From: Planctomycetota bacterium
Lineage (GTDB): Bacteria > Planctomycetota > Planctomycetia > Pirellulales > PLA5
Assembly (NCBI GenBank): GCA_003576845.1
Contig: QEVJ01000048.1
Span: forward strand, 1-44,118
Length of the DNA stretch: 44,118 bases
Direction of reading: 5' to 3'
Position numbers and translations under genes: made by a program. Every line of letters begins with the position of its first letter. Within the stretch, counting starts at the first letter, position 1. Positions 27,301-34,285 of this stretch are shown here, piece after piece. The notes below the pieces were generated by a model. That model searched no databases. It was not told the DNA's origin and worked only from the letters and a program-made list of their open reading frames with translations.

Positions 27301-27916
27301 ATGGGATTGGCCGCGCGTCTGGGCCCAGACGACCACGCTTTCCGTAGCCCATTGGGTCGGCTTCATCACGCTCATCGGCATCGTCAGCCGCAACGGCATT
27401 ATGATGATCTCGCACTACATCCACCTGATGAAGTACGAGGGCGAGAAGTTCGACGAGCACATGATCATTCGCGGCAGCTTGGAACGTCTCGCCCCGGTCC
27501 TGATGACGGCGTTCGTGGCCATCATGGGGCTGATCCCGCTGGCTCTGGGCGCCGGCCAAACCGGCAAGGAGATTCTTCATCCTCTGGCGATCGTCGTCAT
27601 CGGTGGATTGCTCGATTCGACCTTGATGGACCAATTCGTCACGCCGGCCGTTTTCTTCCTGTTCGGCAAACTGTTCGGCCCGCAAATCTACGTGCGGCGG
27701 CCCGCGGGCGGACACGAGAGCGACGTCCTCGAACGCCAGGCCGACGTGCTCTTTCCGGATTTGACCGAACGGCTCGTCGCAGTACCAGACTCCTCGTCAC
27801 CGCCGGGCAACGCGCCGCTGCCCGACACCTTGGTAGCGGAGGGAAACGGTTCCGCGTCCCTTGCGGGGGGTGTCGCCGAAACAGTTCCATCTCTTTCCAA
27901 TGGAGAAAAGCCATGA
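24395..27916 (+). CDS. heavy-metal RND efflux pump, CzcA/CusA family, without the CusA Met triad
   Basis: 1,173 residues, full length for an HME-RND inner-membrane proton antiporter. Family marks: TM1 followed by DVFPDLNRPTVAVLTEAPG, porter domains, the TM4 segment GGIAVAIGELTDDAIVDIEN (res ~407-426, with the Asp aligned to the proton-relay Asp405 of CusA), a second half from EFLPPFNEG (res ~570), and late TM helices (VGFITLIGIVSRNGIMM). Aligned by eye to E. coli CusA, the three copper-binding Met positions (573, 623, 672) fall on Leu (EFLPP), Ser (VNSSEID) and His (RLDHIMSG), so Cu(I)/Ag(I) is less certain and a divalent substrate is possible. The partner is probably the tandem adaptor just upstream. 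Its stop overlaps the next start by ATGA. Confidence 0.9.
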   Translation: MLNRIIAFSLNNRLVVLAAAATMITLGGYQLTQMPVDVFPDLNRPTVAVLTEAPGMAPEEVETLVTRPIEYLLNGATGVQRVRSASAIGLSIVWVEFEWGTDIYKDRQVVAEKLQLASERLPQDVNPTMAPISSIMGEIMLLGLRSTTPLGTPQAQSEQAMQLRTLAEFTLRNRLLAVDGVSQVTVMGGTLKQYQVITSPERLAAQNVSLQQLAEAAEKANVIAGGGVMERGARETLIRISGKSLTLEDIETTPVVWREPRPVVIRDVAEVRFGGPVRRGDGGVRIKDGDAVVGGPAVIMTVQKQPNANTLVLDPKIESVLAELQQELPNDVVIDRQIFKQADFIEAAIANVEEAIRDGVVWVFLILFIFLWNFRTSAITLTAIPLSLLITALVFHCFGVTINTMTLGGIAVAIGELTDDAIVDIENIYRRLRENRQSANPRPALKVVFMASSEVRNSIVYATLIVCLVVLPLFAMSGLEGRMFAPLGLAYMVSLLASLAVSLTVTPVLASLLLSRARFMERRQDPLVLRWLKKVDTHVLRFALRHPWPILVGTMILAFSSKLVVFWMGSEFLPPFNEGTLTINVQTEPGTSLAESQRIAERAESLLLGVPEVLTVSRRTGRAELDEHAEGVNSSEIDVRLQAHQTSRPGLHNAILRAIPGMYSFGADVAGRPKQQVLADIRDRITSIPNVKINIGQPISHRLDHIMSGVRAQIAVKVFGSDLREIRNTAQDIQSAIGDIPGVVDLQVEPQVEISQLRLKVKRREAARYGLAPGDVAKMLETAYKGLVVSEILDEDRRFELVVWYDEKSRSDPATINETILDTPSGRKVALGQVAEVLDTSGPNTLNRENVQRRIVVSANVHGRDLGGVVADIQTKVQPIDERLRQLGADYRIELGGQFEAQQQANARLLLLGALSVIGVFLLLWRCLDSWVAAMQVLLVNIPLAALGSVAMLLAINRPTWDVLQAAPLWDWPRVWAQTTTLSVAHWVGFITLIGIVSRNGIMMISHYIHLMKYEGEKFDEHMIIRGSLERLAPVLMTAFVAIMGLIPLALGAGQTGKEILHPLAIVVIGGLLDSTLMDQFVTPAVFFLFGKLFGPQIYVRRPAGGHESDVLERQADVLFPDLTERLVAVPDSSSPPGNAPLPDTLVAEGNGSASLAGGVAETVPSLSNGEKP

Positions 27917-28449
27917 TTGCTCGCGCACGTCCATTGATCTTCGTCGCTGGGGTTGCGGCATTCGCGCTTCCGCCGCTCGCGGGCTGCTCGAATCAGCCCG
28001 CCGACACTAAGAAGGGTGAAGAGCAGCACGACGACCACGCCCACGACGCACACGGCAAGGATGGCGACGGCGACGGGCATCACCACGAGGGGCACGACCA
28101 CGCGGCGCTTACCGAGCAGGATGTAAAGCTGCCGGAATCCTTTGCGGACGGAGTGGCGCGGCTCGCGAAGTTGCACGAGAAGATCGATCACTTGATCGAG
28201 CACGACGAGCTTGAGGACGTGCACGGCGCCGCGGAAGAAATGGCGATCGTGGCGCGCAAAATGAAGGAATTGGCGGCAACGGACGTTGCCGACGACCGAC
28301 GAGCGGATGCCGGTCGCTTATGCAACGAAATAGCCGGCTACTTCCGGCCAATCGACGAGGCCGCCGACGCCGGCAAGAAGGACGACACGATCGCCATTTA
28401 CAGGCAAATGACGACGGCGATCGGCAAGCTGGACGCCTTGACCAAGTAA
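27913..28449 (+). CDS. His/Asp-rich lipoprotein, translationally coupled to the RND gene
   Basis: 178 residues. The start shares ATGA (27913-27916) with the stop of the pump gene, and GGAG lies about 9 bases upstream. The lipobox is PLAGC (Cys25). The mature N-terminus is a metal-binding string of His, Asp, Glu and Lys (HDDHAHDAHGKDGDGDG then HHHEGHDH; about 10 His within 35 residues). The remaining ~115 residues are helical (LAKLHEKIDHLIEHDEL, AAEEMAIVARKMKELA), reminiscent of small all-helical periplasmic metal-binding proteins such as the CnrX/ZraP group, although I see no exact match. Coupled translation with the pump suggests stoichiometric supply of a metal buffer or sensor. Confidence 0.78.
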   Translation: MIARARPLIFVAGVAAFALPPLAGCSNQPADTKKGEEQHDDHAHDAHGKDGDGDGHHHEGHDHAALTEQDVKLPESFADGVARLAKLHEKIDHLIEHDELEDVHGAAEEMAIVARKMKELAATDVADDRRADAGRLCNEIAGYFRPIDEAADAGKKDDTIAIYRQMTTAIGKLDALTK

Positions 28450-28472
28450 TCCTTGCGATTGGCAGGTACGTC

Positions 28473-29132
28473 ATGGACTCCTTACACGAGTTCTCCGCGC
28501 GCGTCGCGGCCCGGCTTGCCGCGACGCCCCGACCGAACGCGTCCGCGGGCGAATCCGCACGCTACATGGCGCAATTCGAGCCTAAGTATCGGCAGTTCGA
28601 ACAACTTGCCAGCCGGCTCTTGACCGAGATCGTTCAGCCGCGTCTGGAGGTCGTTGCGCACTTCTTTCCCGGCGCCCGCGTACGACCGGCCGTGCAAGAA
28701 AACCGTTGCGCGGCGTGGTTCGGTTTCTGCGAACGATTTCCGGCCACGGCTAAGGTCGAGTTGACCATCGACGCCGACCAGGCGCTCGATAACGTCGTGC
28801 TGCGATGCGAAGTGACGATCGTGCCGTCGTTTGTGAAATACGATGCCCACGACAAGCTAGTGCTGCCGCTGGATCAGGTGGATGAACCTCGGACCGCCGC
28901 CTGGGTCGAGGAGCGCCTATTGGCATTTCTCGACACATATCTGCAACTCGATCGCGGAGACGAGGATTCCTCAGAGGTCACGGCGACAGACCCGGTGTGC
29001 GGCATGCAGGTCAACGCGCCCGACGCCCTACAGGCCGACCATCGCGGCCATGCCTATTACTTTTGTTCCGCGGATTGTCGCCAGCGGTTCATGGCGGCGC
29101 CTGCGCGGTATATTCATTTGGACGTGGAGTAA
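28473..29132 (+). CDS. YHS-domain protein with an unrecognised N-terminal domain
   Basis: 219 residues from ATG 28473 (GGCAGG about 7 bases before it). No signal peptide is visible, so it may be cytoplasmic. The first 165 residues are a mixed alpha/beta domain I cannot name (ARYMAQFEPKYRQFEQLAS, ATAKVELTIDADQALDNVV, a C..FGFC pair at ~res 82-88). Residues ~173-214 are a YHS domain: DPVCGMQV, HAYYFCSADCRQRF, spaced as in P-type copper ATPases and related metal proteins, with Cys ligands for Cu or Zn. It lies 23 bases after the His-rich lipoprotein and before the second adaptor. A cytoplasmic metal receiver or chaperone is a fair inference. Confidence 0.75.
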   Translation: MDSLHEFSARVAARLAATPRPNASAGESARYMAQFEPKYRQFEQLASRLLTEIVQPRLEVVAHFFPGARVRPAVQENRCAAWFGFCERFPATAKVELTIDADQALDNVVLRCEVTIVPSFVKYDAHDKLVLPLDQVDEPRTAAWVEERLLAFLDTYLQLDRGDEDSSEVTATDPVCGMQVNAPDALQADHRGHAYYFCSADCRQRFMAAPARYIHLDVE

Positions 29133-29186
29133 TGCTGTCGAAACAACCGGCCTGAAATCACGGGTGTCAGGCGAACCTCCTATGCA

Positions 29187-30707
29187 ATGCAAGGTGTTCT
29201 CGTGCGCATTCCACAAACCTGGCTCATTTGGATCGGAGTAGCGGTTGTGGTCGTCGCCGCGGTCGCGGGCCTAGTCGCGTTTTTTGGCCCGCCCGCCGAC
29301 GAGAACGCCGACCAAAGCGACGTGTGGACCTGTTCCATGCACCCGCAAGTTCGGCTGCGGGAGCCGGGGGATTGTCCGATCTGCGGCATGAAGCTGATTC
29401 CTTTGTCGGAGTTGACCGACGAGCAGGTTCGCGTCGCGCATCAGGCGCGGATCGTTACCGAGCCGGTGGCGTTCCGCGAGTTGTTCAAGGAAGTGCGCAC
29501 GGTCGGCAAGCTCGATTTCAACGAACGCCGCGTGGCAAACATCGCGTCGCGCGTCGCGGGGCGCGTCGATCGCGTGTTCGTCGATTTCACGGGGATCGAG
29601 GTCAAGAAAGGCGATCATTTGGTTTCGATTTACAGTCCCCAACTCGTCGTCGCCCAGACCGAATTGTTTCGCGCGCTCGAACGTTTTGGGCAGGCCACGC
29701 CCGAGCGCCAACCGCAAGACCGCTCGTTTCTCGACGCCGCCCGGACGAAACTGCAGCTTCTGGGCATCCTCGACGAGCAGATTGCCGAAATGGAGCGTTC
29801 GCGGAAAGAGCTCACGCACTTGACGATCTACGCTCCGATCGGCGGCACGGTGATCGAGAAGGACATTCGCGAAGGGCAGTACGTCGAAGAAGGCGACTCG
29901 CTCTATCGGATTGCCGATCTCGATCCGATCTGGCTTTATCTCGACGTGTATGAATACGACCTCGGTTGGATTCGATACGGTCAGCCCGTCGACGTGCGGT
30001 TGGAAGCGTATCCCGGCGAAGTGTTTCGCGGCACGGTCGTGTTCATCGATCCGTTCTTGGACGACAAGACGCGGACCGTGCGGGTGCGGGTGAATCTCAA
30101 GAACTCGGACCGGCGGCTCAAGCCGGCAATGTACGCGTCGGCCACGATACGCGTGCCGCTCGAGCCGGACGGAACGCCGCGCCCGACGGGCTTGGAAGGC
30201 AAGTACATTTGCCCGATGCACCCGGAAGTGGTCCAAGAAAAGCCCGGCAAATGCCCGATATGCGAGATGCCGCTGGAACCAGTCCCGGCGCCGCGGTTGC
30301 AGTTGCCCCCGCGCGGTAAGCGCGTGCCGGACGCGACCGGCGCCGACGCGAAGGGCAAGGTGCTCTCTGTGCCCGTGTCCGCCGTGCTCGACACCGGTCG
30401 CCGCCGAGTCGTCTATCGCAAGACGAAGGACGGCGCCTTCGAGTTGGCCGAAGTGACGCTCGGTCCGCGCGCCGACGCCCAGCGCGACGGCGAACTCATC
30501 GGATACTACCCGGTGTTTTCCGGGTTGAGCGACGGGGACCGGGTCGTCGTGCGAGGGGCGTTCCTGCTCGATAGCCAACGGCAAATCGAAGGGATGCCAA
30601 GCCTGTTATACGCGGAAGGCCGCGGGCCGGCTAACTTGCACGGCGATCACGGCGGCCACGCGCCCACCGAACCGGCAAGCCCGATGCCGGCCGAGCACAA
30701 ACATTAA
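29187..30707 (+). CDS. cusB: CusB-like RND periplasmic adaptor with two heavy-metal-binding motifs
   Basis: 506 residues. The N-terminus is a membrane anchor (WLIWIGVAVVVVAAVAGLVAFF). A heavy-metal-binding domain follows at ~res 47-70 (WTCSMHPQVRLREPGDCPICGM), then the usual barrel-sandwich, hairpin (DEQIAEMERSRKELTHL), lipoyl return (IYAPIGGTVIEKDIREGQYV) and beta-barrel (WLYLDVYEYDLGWI). A second such domain is inserted at ~res 340-366 (YICPMHPEVVQEKPGKCPIC) with EM instead of the usual GM. The C-terminus is His-rich (HGDHGGHAP...HKH). The ATG at 29187 lacks a ribosome binding site; GTG 29202 has AAGGTG 6 bases upstream and could be the real start, five codons shorter. It pairs with the CusA-like pump 14 bases downstream. 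Confidence 0.88.
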   Translation: MQGVLVRIPQTWLIWIGVAVVVVAAVAGLVAFFGPPADENADQSDVWTCSMHPQVRLREPGDCPICGMKLIPLSELTDEQVRVAHQARIVTEPVAFRELFKEVRTVGKLDFNERRVANIASRVAGRVDRVFVDFTGIEVKKGDHLVSIYSPQLVVAQTELFRALERFGQATPERQPQDRSFLDAARTKLQLLGILDEQIAEMERSRKELTHLTIYAPIGGTVIEKDIREGQYVEEGDSLYRIADLDPIWLYLDVYEYDLGWIRYGQPVDVRLEAYPGEVFRGTVVFIDPFLDDKTRTVRVRVNLKNSDRRLKPAMYASATIRVPLEPDGTPRPTGLEGKYICPMHPEVVQEKPGKCPICEMPLEPVPAPRLQLPPRGKRVPDATGADAKGKVLSVPVSAVLDTGRRRVVYRKTKDGAFELAEVTLGPRADAQRDGELIGYYPVFSGLSDGDRVVVRGAFLLDSQRQIEGMPSLLYAEGRGPANLHGDHGGHAPTEPASPMPAEHKH

Positions 30708-30721
30708 CGGGAGGCACGGCG

Positions 30722-33700
30722 ATGGTTGCCAGTCTCATCCGGTGGTGCCTCGACAATCAATTCCTCGTGGCGCTGGCGACGGTGGCGCTGCTGGTGGCCG
30801 GCTACTATTGCCTCGGCAACACGCCCGTCGACGCGATTCCCGACATCGGCGAGAAACAGGTCATCGTGTTCGCCGATTGGCCGGGCCGCTCGCCGCAGGA
30901 CGTCGAAGACCAGGTGACGTATCCGCTGACCGTCAGCCTGCAAGGCACGCCGGGTGTGAAGACGATTCGCTCGGCGTCGGGCTTCGGGTTCTCGATGATC
31001 TTCGTGATCTTCAAGGACGAGATCGACTACTACTGGGCGAGGTCGCGAGTCTTGGAGCGGATGAACGTGGCGACGACGAAGCTGCCGCAGAACGTCGTGC
31101 CCGTGCTCGGTCCGGACGCGACGGCGTTGGGCCAGGTTTATTGGTACACGCTCGAAGCGGAAGGAGCCGACCTCGCTCAGCTTCGCTCGCTGCAAGACTG
31201 GTACGTCCGCTATCAGTTGCAAGCGGTCGAGGGCGTGTCCGAAGTGGCCAGCGTCGGCGGATTCGTCAAGCAATACCAGGTCGACGTCCATCCCGACAAG
31301 CTGCGGGCCCACCGCGTCGCGCTCGACGAGGTCTACGAAGCGGTCCACAACAGCAACATCGACGTGGGCGCAAAGGTCGTGGAGAAGAACGGGCTGGAGT
31401 TCTTCGTCCGCGGCGTGGGGTTCATCAAGAGCGTGCGCGACGTCGAGAACATCGTGATTCGTCAGGAAGGCGGAACGCCAATCTTCGTCAAGAACGTGGC
31501 GACGGTGCAGCTTGGGCCCGACTTTCGCCGCGGACTGCTCGACAAGCATGGCCGCGAGGCGGTGGGCGGCGTGGTGGTGATGCGATACGGCGAAAACCCG
31601 CTGTCCGTCATCGACCGCCTCAAGGCGAAAATCGCCGAGATCGAGCCGGGCCTGCGGATCACGCTCGCAGACGGCGAAGTGGTGCCCGTGCGGATCGAAT
31701 CGTTCTACGATCGGACGCAGATCGTTCACGAAACGATGGACACGCTCAAAGAGGCGCTCACCGAGGAAGCGCTTGTGGCCGGCGCCATCGTCATCATCTT
31801 TCTGCTGCACCTGCGCAGTTCGCTGTCGATTCTGCCGACGTTGCCGCTTTCCGTGGCGATGAGCTTCATCGTTATGTACATGCTCGGCGTCGACAGCAAC
31901 ATCATGTCGCTCGCGGGCCTGGCAATCGCCATCGGCGACGTGGCCGACATGGGCATCATCATGACGGAGAACATCTATCGCCGGCTGGCCGCCGAGCCGC
32001 ACCGTCCGCATAAGGAGGTCGTCTACGAAGCGGCCGCCGAAGTCGGACCCGCCATCTTGACGGCCGTGTCGAATACGATCGTGTCGTTCATCCCCGTGTT
32101 TCTGCTGGCGGATCAGGAGGGCAAGCTGTTCAAACCGCTGGCGTACACGAAGACATTCGCCATTGCCGCGTCGGTCATCTTGGCGCTTACGCTCGTGCCC
32201 GTGCTGAGCTATCACTTGCTCAAGCCGACGCGGTTGTCGAGGCTTACGTCGCTTTTGTTAGGCATTGCCACGGGAGTCGCCGCCGCGTTTGCCGCCCATT
32301 TCCTGTTGATGTGGGGCTTCGAGCGCGAAACACACTATAGCGGCTGGCCGACGTCGTTCGCGATCGGCATCATGGTCGCCGCGGCGGTCTATCGCATGGG
32401 ACGCGAACGGCTCTTGCCGCTGGAAAGCAACCTCGTCGCCCGCGGCATCGCGGCGGTTTATCGCCCGACGCTCTCGTGGGTGCTTGCTCACAAGGCATCC
32501 TTCCTGACGATTCCGGTGGCGCTTACTTTGTTGGGCATCACGATTTGGCAAGGCTTCGAGCGGATCGCGTCGCCGATCGCGTCGGCGTCTCGCAGCGTTG
32601 GCCTCGATGTCACGGCGACGGGGGCCTGGCAGCGGCTGGCCGCGACGTTCCCCGGCATCGGCCGCGAGTTCATGCCGCCGCTCGACGAAGGATCGCTCCT
32701 GTACATGCCATCGCTGTTGCCCTCGGCGTCGCTCAGCGAGGTGCAAGAAGTCATCGCCCGGCAGGACGAGGCCATCGCCCAAGTGCCGGAAGTGGCGAGC
32801 GTCGTCGGCAAGGCGGGGCGCGCGGAGTCGGCGCTCGATCCCGCGCCGATCGGCATGGTCGAGACGATTATCCTGCTCAAACCGGAAGACGAGTGGCGGA
32901 TGGTCGACGACGGCAAGGGCGGCGAGCGGCGGATCACCAAGAGCGAGATCCTGGCCGAGCTTCAAGCGAAGACGGCCATTCCCGGCGTGTTGCCCACGTG
33001 GCTCCAGCCGATCCAGACGCGGATCGTCATGCTGCAAACCGGTTTTCGCGCCATGATGGGCGTCAAAGTGTTCGGCAGCGACGTCAAGGAAATCGAACGC
33101 ATCGGCCTGCAAATGGAGCAGATTCTCCGCAAGGTACCCGGCGCCACGGACGTCGTGGCCGATCGCATCGTGGGCAAGCCATACATCCAATACGAAATCG
33201 ACCGCGAAGCGATGGCCCGCTACGGCGTCAACATTCGCGACGTGCAGGACGTGATCGAGATCGGCATCGGCGGCGAGAACCTGACGATGTCGGTCGAAGG
33301 CCGCGAGCGTTATCCGATCCGCGTGCGGTATCTTCGCGAGTTGCGCGAGCGATTCGACGATCTGGAGCGCGTCCTCGTCCCGACCTCAGCCGGCGCGCAC
33401 GTGCCGATCGGCCAGCTTGCGCGAATTACCTACACGATCGGCCCGCAGGAACTCAAGAGCGAGCAGGGTCTGCTCGTGGGCTACGTGACGCTGAACACGC
33501 GCGATCGCGATGAGATCAGCGTCGTCGAAGAGGCCGAGGCCTTGCTTCAAGCCGAAAAGCAGCGCAGCGACGAGTTGATCGCCGCCGGCAGGCCCGAGGA
33601 AGCGACGCTCGTCGTGCCGCCCGGCTATTACTGGAAATGGTCGGGCCAGTTCGAGAGCCAGCAGCGCGCCACCGCTCGTCTGTCGATCGTCGTGCCGCTC

Positions 33701-34270
33701 GTGTTGCTGACGATGTTCGTGTTGATCTACGTCGGTTTGGGCCGGTGGTGGCTGGCGCTGGTCGTGTTCTTCGGAATCGTCGTCTCGGCGTCCGGCGGAA
33801 TGCTGATGTTGTATCTGTGGGGCGTGAACCTGAGCGTTGCCGTGTGGGTCGGTTTCATCGCCCTGTTCGGCGTCGTGGACGACAGCAGCGTCGTGATGCT
33901 CGATTTCTTCGAGCGGGCGTTTGCCAAGCACGAACCGCAGTCCATCGCCGACATCCGTGCCACCGTCATGGAAGCGAGCCTCAAACGGGTACGGCCGCTC
34001 TTGATGTCCACCGCCACGACCGTCGTGGGCCTGATGCCGATCTTCCTGACGCAGGGCCGCGGTTCCGACGTCATGCAGCCGATGGCCATTCCCAGCGTTG
34101 GCGGCATGGCCGTTCAGCTCATCACGCTTTTCATCGCTCCGTGTGTATACTGCATGGTCAAAGAGTGGCAACTCGCCCGGAAGTCATCGAAGCTGGAACC
34201 TGCGGCGAAGCCAATGGTTTCCCCACAAGACGGCGTCAGTTCAGCGGCTACTTCAAGCGACCTTCCATAA
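30722..34270 (+). CDS. cusA: CusA-like Cu(I)/Ag(I) RND efflux pump
   Basis: 1,182 residues, start supported by GGGAGG 5 bases upstream. It shows HME-RND marks: DAIPDIGEKQVIVFADWPG, TM4 GLAIAIGDVADMGIIMTEN (res ~398-416), AVWVGFIALFGVVDDSSVVM near the end. The three Met used by E. coli CusA are matched by eye in EFMPPLDEGSLLYMP (res ~648), IGMVETI (res ~709) and RIVMLQTGF (res ~765), which favours Cu(I)/Ag(I). It is about 135 residues longer than E. coli CusA; most of the excess is an insert between TM6 and the second porter half (nt ~32250-32630) with two extra hydrophobic segments (LTSLLLGIATGVAAAFAAHF, TSFAIGIMVAAAVY). No outer-membrane factor gene is nearby. Confidence 0.9.
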   Translation: MVASLIRWCLDNQFLVALATVALLVAGYYCLGNTPVDAIPDIGEKQVIVFADWPGRSPQDVEDQVTYPLTVSLQGTPGVKTIRSASGFGFSMIFVIFKDEIDYYWARSRVLERMNVATTKLPQNVVPVLGPDATALGQVYWYTLEAEGADLAQLRSLQDWYVRYQLQAVEGVSEVASVGGFVKQYQVDVHPDKLRAHRVALDEVYEAVHNSNIDVGAKVVEKNGLEFFVRGVGFIKSVRDVENIVIRQEGGTPIFVKNVATVQLGPDFRRGLLDKHGREAVGGVVVMRYGENPLSVIDRLKAKIAEIEPGLRITLADGEVVPVRIESFYDRTQIVHETMDTLKEALTEEALVAGAIVIIFLLHLRSSLSILPTLPLSVAMSFIVMYMLGVDSNIMSLAGLAIAIGDVADMGIIMTENIYRRLAAEPHRPHKEVVYEAAAEVGPAILTAVSNTIVSFIPVFLLADQEGKLFKPLAYTKTFAIAASVILALTLVPVLSYHLLKPTRLSRLTSLLLGIATGVAAAFAAHFLLMWGFERETHYSGWPTSFAIGIMVAAAVYRMGRERLLPLESNLVARGIAAVYRPTLSWVLAHKASFLTIPVALTLLGITIWQGFERIASPIASASRSVGLDVTATGAWQRLAATFPGIGREFMPPLDEGSLLYMPSLLPSASLSEVQEVIARQDEAIAQVPEVASVVGKAGRAESALDPAPIGMVETIILLKPEDEWRMVDDGKGGERRITKSEILAELQAKTAIPGVLPTWLQPIQTRIVMLQTGFRAMMGVKVFGSDVKEIERIGLQMEQILRKVPGATDVVADRIVGKPYIQYEIDREAMARYGVNIRDVQDVIEIGIGGENLTMSVEGRERYPIRVRYLRELRERFDDLERVLVPTSAGAHVPIGQLARITYTIGPQELKSEQGLLVGYVTLNTRDRDEISVVEEAEALLQAEKQRSDELIAAGRPEEATLVVPPGYYWKWSGQFESQQRATARLSIVVPLVLLTMFVLIYVGLGRWWLALVVFFGIVVSASGGMLMLYLWGVNLSVAVWVGFIALFGVVDDSSVVMLDFFERAFAKHEPQSIADIRATVMEASLKRVRPLLMSTATTVVGLMPIFLTQGRGSDVMQPMAIPSVGGMAVQLITLFIAPCVYCMVKEWQLARKSSKLEPAAKPMVSPQDGVSSAATSSDLP

Positions 34271-34285
34271 TCAAAGGGCACGGCA

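Noticed and set aside
30704-32215. 503-residue minus-strand frame opposite cusA
   Set aside because: Very His/Arg/Asp-rich translation produced by the complement of the CusA codons; no start signal or domain. The His content is not a metal-binding signal.
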